Positions 51,835-58,910 of a stretch of 64,000 bases of DNA are shown here, piece by piece. The stretch covers positions 4,041,001 to 4,105,000 of the forward strand of contig NZ_CP115543.1 in the NCBI RefSeq assembly GCF_031834615.1, read 5' to 3'. Position 1 is the stretch's first letter. Each line of letters begins with the position of its first letter. The translations under genes and the position numbers were made by a program. Below the pieces are notes generated by a model. That model ran no database searches. It was not told the DNA's origin and saw only the letters and a list, made by a program, of their open reading frames with translations. Origin of the DNA: Stenotrophomonas aracearum (GTDB lineage Bacteria; Pseudomonadota; Gammaproteobacteria; Xanthomonadales; Xanthomonadaceae).

Positions 51835-52593
51835 TCAGCCTCCCAGTACCGTAGGAACGCGCGCGAACGCGTCATTGAACAGACGCGAGAACAGCGTGGG
51901 CACGAATGGCAGTGTGGCCATCAGCAGACCGACTGCAGCCAACAGCTTCAGCGGCAGCGCAAGGAAGTACACATTTGCCTGCGGCATCGACCGGGTGGCA
52001 TAGGCAACACCCACATCCACCAGTAGCAGGCCGAGGATCACGGGCAGGACAATCATGAAGCCCAGCAGGAAGCTCTGGCCCAGCATGCCGGCCAGGCCAT
52101 CCCACTCAAGCCGCACACCGCCTCGACCCAGTGGCACCGTCTGCAGGCTCACCGCCAGCATGCGGTAAAGTTGCAGGTGGAGGTCGAGCACGAAGAAGAG
52201 CGCAGTGGCAACCAGCATCAATGCGGTGCCGAACACGGCCTGCATGTCATTCTGGCTGCCCGGGTTGAACAACGCACCGGCGCTGCTGCCCGCCTGGATG
52301 TCCAGCACCCAGCCTGCCGTGTGCAATGCGGCATTGGGTAGCATCACCGCCAGACCAAATGCCGTTCCAATCAACAGTTCGCCGCAGATGGCGGAGATCC
52401 ACGCCGGTCCGCCCTGCAGCGAAACGGCCGCCGGCATCAAGCTGGTGCCCAGCCATGCCAGCAGCATCAGTAGTGCAATACGCACCATGCCGGGCGCCCA
52501 ACGCAGCGGCGACAGCGGAACCAGCAGGACAGTCGGCAGGAACCGCAGCATGGCGAGCAGGTAGGTCGTCAGGAAGTCATGGAGGGCGGGCAT
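51835..52593 (-). CDS. fliR: Flagellar export gate protein FliR
   Basis: The 252-residue protein has about six hydrophobic segments, with GELLIGTAFGLAVMLPNAALHTAGWVLDIQAGSSAGALFNPG matching the conserved FliR segment. FliR joins FliP and FliQ in the gate. It is 2 bases before flhB and 3 bases after fliQ, an order common in flagellar operons. Confidence 0.94.
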   Translation of the reverse strand: MPALHDFLTTYLLAMLRFLPTVLLVPLSPLRWAPGMVRIALLMLLAWLGTSLMPAAVSLQGGPAWISAICGELLIGTAFGLAVMLPNAALHTAGWVLDIQAGSSAGALFNPGSQNDMQAVFGTALMLVATALFFVLDLHLQLYRMLAVSLQTVPLGRGGVRLEWDGLAGMLGQSFLLGFMIVLPVILGLLLVDVGVAYATRSMPQANVYFLALPLKLLAAVGLLMATLPFVPTLFSRLFNDAFARVPTVLGG

Positions 52594-52596
52594 TGC

Positions 52597-52860
52597 TCAG
52601 AGTCCCGACGCTGTCTCGAACATGCGGCGCGCCAGCTCTACCGCTACGCCCAGCATCCATGCACCAAGGGTTACGCAGACGATGACCACCACGATGATCT
52701 TGGGCACGAACGTCAGCGTCATTTCCTGGATCTGGGTGACAACCTGAACAATGGAGATGAGCAGCCCCACCACCAGCGTAGCCAGCAGGATCGGGGCACT
52801 CATCTTGACGGCAGCGAGCAGCGTTTCGATGAGCAGACGCATCGCGAAGTCTGCGGTCAT
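52597..52860 (-). CDS. fliQ: Flagellar export gate protein FliQ
   Basis: The 87-residue protein has two membrane helices (about residues 15-40 and 52-75) and the FliQ pattern (LLATLVVGLLISIVQVVTQIQEMTLTFVPKIIVVVIV). It is full length. Its start overlaps the TPR gene stop (ATGA). Confidence 0.95.
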   Translation of the reverse strand: MTADFAMRLLIETLLAAVKMSAPILLATLVVGLLISIVQVVTQIQEMTLTFVPKIIVVVIVCVTLGAWMLGVAVELARRMFETASGL

Positions 52861-54005
52861 CGGCTCGGCTTCGCCCGCCCGGTGAGGATGCGCATCAGGG
52901 CATCAGAGAATGCCGGGATAGGCATACCTGCCTCCACCCCGGCCGAGCTCAACAGCGACGCAAGCCCCTGCTGGGCCAGCAACGCTTCGCCCCGGCCGCT
53001 ACGCAGCACCACCTGCGCGTACTGCGCGGTCATGGAGCGCGGATCCAGCCGGAACGCACGCTTCAGCGCCTCCTCGGCTTCATGGCGCCGACCCTGAAGT
53101 GCGTGCACCAGTGCAAGGCCACCGTGGGTGTCACCGAAGTTTCGATCCACAGCAAGTGATTGCTCGAAGCTCGCCTGCGCTGCGACCACGTTGCCCTGCA
53201 ACAACTGCGACCACGCCAGTGCGTGCCATGTGCCGAGGTGCTCGGGCATGGCACGGGCGGCCTGCTGAAGGGTGCGCTCGGCATCCGGCATGCCCCCCTG
53301 CAACATCTGACTCTGACCCAGTCCGGACAACGCGCGGCCAGAACCCGGATGCGTGTCTGCGGCGCGCTGGAAATAGCCCAAGGCCACGGCGGGCTCAGAC
53401 CGCAGCGCGAGCGATCCAAGTACCAGCAGCGCCTCATGTTGATGCGCCTGCAACGCAACCGCCGCGTTCGCATGCAGCTGTGCCCTGCCGAGCTCATCGT
53501 TGTCGAAGAGTGCCAGCGCAAGCACACCCTGCACCTGCGCGTCTGCTGGGTGTTCCGCTCCAAGCGCACCGAGCATTGCTACCGCATGCGTCAGGTCGCC
53601 GGCCAGCATGGCCAGGCGTCCCTGCAGCAGCTGTAGCGAGGGGTTGCGACCGTGCTTTTCCTGCGCGGCCGCAGCGGCCACCGCAGCATCATCCAGCCGC
53701 CCAAGGCACATCAGCGCAAACGCGTAGTCATGGTCGACCGCAACGTCGCTGTCATACTGACTTCGTAGAGTTTCCAGGCAATGCAGCGCAGCGCTGTAGT
53801 CGCCCACGGAAAGTGAGAGCTGGGCCAAGCGGTGACGGAAGCCGGGGCTTTTCGACGCAGGGTGATCGGCTAGAACGGCATAGGCATCGCCTGGCTGACC
53901 ATCGAGCACCAGCTCGTCAGCCAACGCCCATGCCAATGTTTCGTTTCCCCGATCTGACGCCAAAAACCCGCGCAAACGCGCGGCACGCGAATCCGTGCGG
54001 ACCAT
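52857..54005 (-). CDS. TPR-repeat protein heading the flagellar-type operon
   Basis: The 382-residue protein is built of about nine tetratricopeptide-like helical pairs (for example RALSGLGQSQMLQGGMPDAERTLQQA and HGGLALVHALQGRRHEAEEALKRAFRLDP). No signal peptide is visible, so it is probably cytoplasmic. TPR proteins of this sort commonly act as chaperones or scaffolds in type III secretion. It is the first gene of the leftward block and its stop overlaps fliQ. It is not a standard flagellar component, so it is a candidate system-specific chaperone or regulator. Confidence 0.8.
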   Translation of the reverse strand: MVRTDSRAARLRGFLASDRGNETLAWALADELVLDGQPGDAYAVLADHPASKSPGFRHRLAQLSLSVGDYSAALHCLETLRSQYDSDVAVDHDYAFALMCLGRLDDAAVAAAAAQEKHGRNPSLQLLQGRLAMLAGDLTHAVAMLGALGAEHPADAQVQGVLALALFDNDELGRAQLHANAAVALQAHQHEALLVLGSLALRSEPAVALGYFQRAADTHPGSGRALSGLGQSQMLQGGMPDAERTLQQAARAMPEHLGTWHALAWSQLLQGNVVAAQASFEQSLAVDRNFGDTHGGLALVHALQGRRHEAEEALKRAFRLDPRSMTAQYAQVVLRSGRGEALLAQQGLASLLSSAGVEAGMPIPAFSDALMRILTGRAKPSR

Positions 54006-54096
54006 GATTGGTGACTACCCCTAGCTACCACTCGCCGCAGCCCGGAATACCGGGCCGCCCCCTGAACATCCCCTGCATGGGTCAGCCCGAGCGCCG

Positions 54097-54126
54097 ATCA
54101 TAGACGTGAGTTTTGCGTGAAAGCAA
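54097..54126 (-). promoter_or_regulatory. Possible sigma-70-like promoter of the flagellar-type operon
   Basis: Read leftward, TTGCTT (54126-54121), an 18-base spacer and TATGAT (54102-54097) resemble a weak -35/-10 pair about 90 bases upstream of the TPR gene. No convincing sigma-54 or sigma-28 promoter was seen here. The -35 match is poor, so this is only a candidate. Confidence 0.3.
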
Positions 54127-54640
54127 GGGTCTTTGGATAACCACTTGGTGCAAGGGTAGAATGAAGTTTGGGTCTTGCGCGCAGGCCAGAACAGTAGTAG
54201 CGATGGATGATTTGGCAAATCAGTTATGTTGCGAGCAGACAGTGGCCGCATAGCCGGCCCGCCGCCAATTGAACAGAGGCACTGGGAATCTTCACCATTA
54301 CTTGCACAGCAAAGTCCGGTCGATTGCACAATTCCACTGATCTTGACCTACTTTGTGCGCGGCTTATTCCTCATAAGACAGCTCTTACTATTAATTACGA
54401 TTCTGTAGGCGTCTTCAAGAGCTGATACGGATGTCTGCCGGCATTCCGCGATCCACCGAACCTGCACTGTACCTCGTGGAGGATAGGGCCTTCGGCCAGT
54501 CAATCCACCCGATGCATGCGTCTAGGCGGACGACCCTCCAACAAGACCGCATAGCACCAGAGCCACGTTCTCGCAGCAAATGGGCCGGAGCGAGTGAGCA
54601 TTCCTATTGCTGCGGATGCGCGCTGGCGAGACCAAGGAGT
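54127..54640. other. Intergenic stretch with no supported gene
   Basis: Between the flagellar-type operon promoter region and the first immunity gene are about 510 bases, more AT-rich than their surroundings, with only short unsupported reading frames. No RNA gene, terminator with a clear U-tract or mobile element end was recognised. The drop in GC begins here and continues through the immunity gene. Confidence 0.5.
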
Positions 54641-54643
54641 AGG

Positions 54644-54919
54644 CTAATTTCGGCTACAGAGCGTGTAGAGCCTCTCCCTGAGATCATCAAATTCATTGTT
54701 CTCTTTGACCGCGGGCCTCCCCTCCAGATATAGAACTATGTCACTCAGTGAACCCATTCCTCCATACATTGCCAATATCCTCGCCTCTGCGGAGATTGGA
54801 TCAATCTTCAGATCACGCTGATGCCGTTCAAGCGCAAGAGCCCAATCTGGCAGTGAGCTAGCTCTAAGGAGCGTGATCATTCTGCAAATAATGAAATCGA
54901 TGTCCTGTACTTTTGTCAT
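54644..54919 (-). CDS. Putative immunity protein of the orphan RHS toxin (DUF6966-like)
   Basis: The 91-residue protein has no signal peptide. Its start overlaps the toxin stop codon (ATGA), the typical toxin-immunity arrangement. The segment AEARILAMYGGMGSLSDIVLYLEGR followed by FDDLRERLYTLCSRN resembles the small DUF6966 group, seen next to polymorphic toxins. GC is about half, clearly lower than the flanking genes, suggesting transfer. It presumably neutralises the ADP-ribosyltransferase-like tip. Confidence 0.68.
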   Translation of the reverse strand: MTKVQDIDFIICRMITLLRASSLPDWALALERHQRDLKIDPISAEARILAMYGGMGSLSDIVLYLEGRPAVKENNEFDDLRERLYTLCSRN

Positions 54920-57900
54920 CTCAATGGTCTCGAACCAAGAACTTCTACGCCGTCAATTTGCCAAGGCTTTAGCACGACGATTTGTTGGGTGCCACCGACA
55001 TAGATTCCCCCCTGCGAACCCACCTCTCCGACGTAAACCTGTGTTCCCTTGGGGATTTTAACCGCGAACGCGGTATCAATTGGAGATTTTCCGCCCCCTG
55101 GCCATACCGGAAGCACGGCTTTGTCCACCCGGCTCTGCAGCGCACCCAGCGGCCGGTCGCTACTGAAGAACTGTCCAAGCTCCGTATCCTTGGTCCCTGC
55201 TCTGTAGAGAACAGTGTCCTGCTCGAGGACAACAACTCGATAGCGGCCGCCCGAGAACGTGGCAGCCACGGAGTCTGCTAACGGCCCTGGTTCGACGAGT
55301 GAGTATGCCCCCTTTGTCTCACCAAGGCTTCTGACGCCCCACCCATCCAGCTCCCTTGCCGCCAAACCTCTCGCTGCAAACGGCGCATACTCCGTCACGC
55401 CCTTTGCCAGGCGGATGCCTTGCTTCGTGATGCCAAATATCAGGGTCGCGGACTCCACGGCTCCAGCGGCCGTCACTTCTCCATTCGAGTACTTGAGGTG
55501 TGGAATGTCATAGATGGTGTCAGTGCCGCGGAGCGCCCAGCCTACAGGCGTGGTCAGCGTTGTAAGATTTATCGCGTCTATTCCGACGTTTGCGACCAAT
55601 TTGAGAGGGCCGGTCAAGATGTCCAATCCCTCGGGCTTTGTCCCCCGCCTCATGGCATCCGCAGCCGTGGGCGCAACTAGGGATGTTGCACTTATGCCTA
55701 TCGTCTTCAGCTCTTCTATGTCGCTAAATCGGTACTCCATACTTGCCGTGTAGTGCACGGGTGCGTAGATACGCAAAGCAGGACTACCATCAGGGGAAAC
55801 CGCCTGCACGGCAGGTAGGTTGGTGATAACAGACTCTGGCGAATAGGGACTTGATTTCCCATTGGCAAGCTTATAGGCGAGCTCGTACTTGTCTTGCTGA
55901 TTGAGGCCGCGCATGTCGGTGAGGGGCTCAGCCCATGCGATCAGCCTATCCGAATAGCTGGCAAACTCCGGGCTGTCATCACGATATCGCCCATCAATAC
56001 CACGCCTTGCTTGTGGCGCAGTTTTTGCGGAGGTCGCAAGTGGCGCTCCATCGGCCGCATCGTCCTTCATCGCGATCGTGCGTTCACGGACATTAGTGGT
56101 GCCGCTCTGGAAGTCAGCAATCAGAGACTGCATCCCCTGCTCGCTCTTCGCGCTCAACTCTGCGTTGATCTGGCTGAGGCTTTCGTTCGCTTCCTCCAGG
56201 CTGCGCTCGAATCGATTTGAGTAAGGCGCTGCAAGCTCAGTGCCCAACGCATTGCCAAACGCGTCGGCAACCCTGTCGCCGGTGTTCCAATGCTCCTTGG
56301 ATTTGAGCGCCTTGCCGACACCGTAGGTAACTGCGCCGGCAACGAAGTTGAGTGCCGTATTGCGTGCCACTGCCGTCCAGCTAAAGCCCTCCGCTCCATC
56401 AGTCCTTGCAACGACGGTCGTGTTTCCATCCAGCCCGGACCTGGTATCGGTCCCGAACATGCCCGACTTGTTCACCCCTTGGCTGATTGCAACCGCTGCG
56501 AGGTTCTGACCCAGCTGGCGATTGCTCCAGCTCACGTCGTAGCCGGCCCACTTGGCGTACTGGTAGTTGGTTGCATAGCTGGTCGCCGCGTAAGAGTAGG
56601 CGTTGGCGCCACCTACATAGGACGCGGTGTAGGCAGCTGCGGCGGAGACTGCGATGCTCTTGTAGTCGATCTGACCCGGCATGCCGTGGCCGATGGGATC
56701 GAAAACGGTAGTAACCGCATCGTTGGCATTGCCCTGGAACGGATTGGCGGTCATGCTCGCCCACCGACTCCAATCGAACTGCCCATTCAGCATTGCCGCG
56801 CTGACCTGACCGGCATGGTTGCCTGCGGCTGCACCCGCTGCGTATGCAGCTTCCGCGTTGCCAGAGTAATACGCGACCACTGCGGTCACCACCACCTGCA
56901 CCACTATCGCAATGACCTTCGACAGTGCGCCACACTTCTGCGGCGGCGGCGGCGGGATGAAAGGCAGCCCAGGTGCGGTGCTGCCAATGGCTGCTCCCGG
57001 ATCGTAAGGCTTGAAGGTGTTTGCGTTGTTGCTGCTTACCGAGCTTTCAGGCGTATTGATCCGTGTGCCGGCCCCAATCTCCGCATCGGCATCACCAAAT
57101 CCGTTAGCGTCGGCCAGCACGTACCACAGCTGATCAGTGCCGTAGATGCGCTGGGCGATGGTGCGCAGGGTGTCGCCGGCCTGGGCCACGGTCTGCCCGC
57201 CGCCGGCGTCATAGCCGCCCCGCCCTGCCAGGCTCTGGATCTGCTGGGTGTTGTATGGCTTGTTGAGGAAGACGCCTTGGTAGCCTTCACGAATTTCCGC
57301 AATCTGCTGGCCGTTGGCGTGCACCAGCCGTGAGTTGGCCGGCCCGGCCATGCCGTCCTGGGTGAAGGTGCCGTTGCTGGACAGCAGGCCTTCGCGACGA
57401 TTGACCACCTTGCCGTCCGCGTCGTTGGCGTAGTAGCGCATGCGGTCGTCGATGTTGCCGTTCTGCAGCGGCGTGGTTTCACGCTGCGAGAGCAGCCGAC
57501 CGTATGCGTCATAGGTCAGTGTGTTGGTAGTCGTGCGGTAGCTGCTGTTGCTGCTTGTCGCGGTGACGGTCTTCTGCAACCAATTCTCGCGTCCCTCATA
57601 GGTGGTTGTGTAGGTGTGGGTGTACTGCGGGGTGACATACCGGTAGCTCACCATCCGGCCGAGCACGTCGTAACCGCCGGCGTAGTCGGTGCCTGAGCTG
57701 AAGTCGAGCACGCCCAGATCGGTGGACTCGCGCCCACCGACGTTTGCGTTGCCCATCAACCACATCTGCCTGTTGTCACTGCGCTTCAGTGTCTGCTGGA
57801 CAGTGATGCGACCGTCGCCGTCGTAGGCACAGGTTTCCGCGGCAGACAGCCAACCGCCGTAGTAGTACGTGTCGTAGTACTCGTAGTGCTCGCCCGGCCC

Positions 57901-58356
57901 GGTGCCGGTTTCGTGAACCCAGTAGCTGTTGGCTGCGAAGTAGCTCAGCGAAGCGGTCATGTGGTTGGCCGCGTCATAGGTCAGCTGCTTGCGAATGCCA
58001 CCGCCTGCCTCGAACACACCATTGCGGATGGTGTCGGTGTAGTACTCGAACTGACGGCTGCCGCGCAGATCGTAGGAAGTGCGGTCGATCCAGTACAGCG
58101 ACAGGCCATTGGCGGTGCGGTTGGTAGTGCGCGAGACCACGTTGCCGGCCGCGTTGTAGGCCAGGCTGTAGGAGTCCTCGTTGGCCAGGGTCAACACGAT
58201 CTGGCCGTTCTGCAACGTAGCGTTGTTGACCAGGATGCGGCTCTCGCCGTCGTAGGTGTGCCAGTACTCCTTGGTTTCAGCCGGTACCGCGCCGGTACCG
58301 CTGGCGACCGCGACGTTGCCCAGGCCGGACGGCGGTGCGCCGCCCGCGATGTTCAC
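54916..58356 (-). CDS. Displaced RHS core with ADP-ribosyltransferase-like toxin tip (orphan RHS cassette)
   Basis: The conserved part repeats the C-terminal core of the large RHS gene: YD-like repeats, LysM (YDAGGGQTVAQAGDTLRTIAQRIYG, about residues 385-440 from 58356), then a hydrophobic segment near 473-495. A different C-terminus follows, with VLYRAGTKD, FFSSDRPLG and YVGEVGSQGG (about residues 1050-1125). These fit the R-S-E pattern of bacterial mono-ADP-ribosyltransferases such as the TreTu-type RHS tips. There is no convincing start codon or ribosome site: homology begins at about 58455, on the stop codon of the preceding immunity gene, and an apparent 1-base loss near 58410 puts the first ~15 codons out of frame. 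It is probably a silent cassette awaiting recombination into the large gene. Confidence 0.78.
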   Translation of the reverse strand: MNIAGGAPPSGLGNVAVASGTGAVPAETKEYWHTYDGESRILVNNATLQNGQIVLTLANEDSYSLAYNAAGNVVSRTTNRTANGLSLYWIDRTSYDLRGSRQFEYYTDTIRNGVFEAGGGIRKQLTYDAANHMTASLSYFAANSYWVHETGTGPGEHYEYYDTYYYGGWLSAAETCAYDGDGRITVQQTLKRSDNRQMWLMGNANVGGRESTDLGVLDFSSGTDYAGGYDVLGRMVSYRYVTPQYTHTYTTTYEGRENWLQKTVTATSSNSSYRTTTNTLTYDAYGRLLSQRETTPLQNGNIDDRMRYYANDADGKVVNRREGLLSSNGTFTQDGMAGPANSRLVHANGQQIAEIREGYQGVFLNKPYNTQQIQSLAGRGGYDAGGGQTVAQAGDTLRTIAQRIYGTDQLWYVLADANGFGDADAEIGAGTRINTPESSVSSNNANTFKPYDPGAAIGSTAPGLPFIPPPPPQKCGALSKVIAIVVQVVVTAVVAYYSGNAEAAYAAGAAAGNHAGQVSAAMLNGQFDWSRWASMTANPFQGNANDAVTTVFDPIGHGMPGQIDYKSIAVSAAAAYTASYVGGANAYSYAATSYATNYQYAKWAGYDVSWSNRQLGQNLAAVAISQGVNKSGMFGTDTRSGLDGNTTVVARTDGAEGFSWTAVARNTALNFVAGAVTYGVGKALKSKEHWNTGDRVADAFGNALGTELAAPYSNRFERSLEEANESLSQINAELSAKSEQGMQSLIADFQSGTTNVRERTIAMKDDAADGAPLATSAKTAPQARRGIDGRYRDDSPEFASYSDRLIAWAEPLTDMRGLNQQDKYELAYKLANGKSSPYSPESVITNLPAVQAVSPDGSPALRIYAPVHYTASMEYRFSDIEELKTIGISATSLVAPTAADAMRRGTKPEGLDILTGPLKLVANVGIDAINLTTLTTPVGWALRGTDTIYDIPHLKYSNGEVTAAGAVESATLIFGITKQGIRLAKGVTEYAPFAARGLAARELDGWGVRSLGETKGAYSLVEPGPLADSVAATFSGGRYRVVVLEQDTVLYRAGTKDTELGQFFSSDRPLGALQSRVDKAVLPVWPGGGKSPIDTAFAVKIPKGTQVYVGEVGSQGGIYVGGTQQIVVLKPWQIDGVEVLGSRPLR

Positions 58357-58455
58357 CGGACCGGCCCATGGGGTCAGCGTCGATGTTGCACCCGCTTGCG
58401 CGGTGCGGCAAAGGCTCCAGACGGTGGAGGAGTGGGCGCGGGTGCGAAAGCTTCA
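57000..58455 (-). repeat. Direct repeat copy A of the RHS core
   Basis: This stretch is a near-copy, at protein and largely at DNA level, of about 61140-62640. It runs from the EAFA/STLTPW segment through the YD repeats and LysM to FKPYDP. Divergence begins sharply after the PGLPFIPPPP segment. Such long same-orientation homology allows tip exchange by recombination. Confidence 0.8.
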
Positions 58456-58902
58456 ACCGGTCCCTACGCGCCCAAGCGCCCAATTCCGGCGATTAGCTCG
58501 AACATCTTCGAGAAGCTGCATTGCATCGACCGTCCTTTCCCCAGAGCCCCGCACGTACGACTCCAGCGCGTCGCACAGAACGCCGTAGAATTCTTGACCG
58601 CTCATGTAAACCTCTGGATGCGCGAGGTTGTATGCCTCGGGCTCTACATACGCGCGGAAGCTTGCCCACGTTGGCCATGATTCGTAACCAGGCTCGCCCG
58701 AACTGGAAGATGAATTACGTCGCTCCACTTCCCATCCTGGCTCTCCTGAAGCCCCGGCAAAATAGTGTCCATCCGTAGCAAGCCAAGATAGATCATCCAG
58801 CCTATCTTCCATCAACAGACAGTTGACAGAAAAGACCATCGCAGCATTTGGATTCTCCTGTGGCGAGAACCCATTGAAGAAGTCAAACTTTTTCGCACTC
58901 AT
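58453..58902 (-). CDS. Putative immunity protein of the large RHS toxin
   Basis: The 149-residue protein has no signal peptide and is acidic, with a Trp/Tyr/Phe-rich centre (SWPTWASFRAYVEPEAYNLAHPEVYMSGQEFYGVLCDALESYV). It begins at the ATG at 58902, 8 bases after the stop of the large RHS gene on the same strand, the position of a cognate immunity gene. No family is recognised with confidence. The orphan RHS homology begins exactly at its stop codon. Confidence 0.65.
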   Translation of the reverse strand: MSAKKFDFFNGFSPQENPNAAMVFSVNCLLMEDRLDDLSWLATDGHYFAGASGEPGWEVERRNSSSSSGEPGYESWPTWASFRAYVEPEAYNLAHPEVYMSGQEFYGVLCDALESYVRGSGERTVDAMQLLEDVRANRRNWALGRVGTG

Positions 58903-58910
58903 CGTTTCGC

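Noticed and set aside
54121..54180. Possible sigma-54 promoter upstream of the flagellar-type operon
   Set aside because: TTGC strings are present, but no GG lies at the required distance, so the -24/-12 pattern is not met.
54021..54329. 102-codon leftward frame upstream of the TPR gene
   Set aside because: It overlaps the probable promoter region of the operon, has Cys/Ser-rich composition and no ribosome site or homology that I recognise.
54431..54733. 100-codon rightward frame
   Set aside because: It overlaps the supported immunity gene on the other strand and has no recognisable features.
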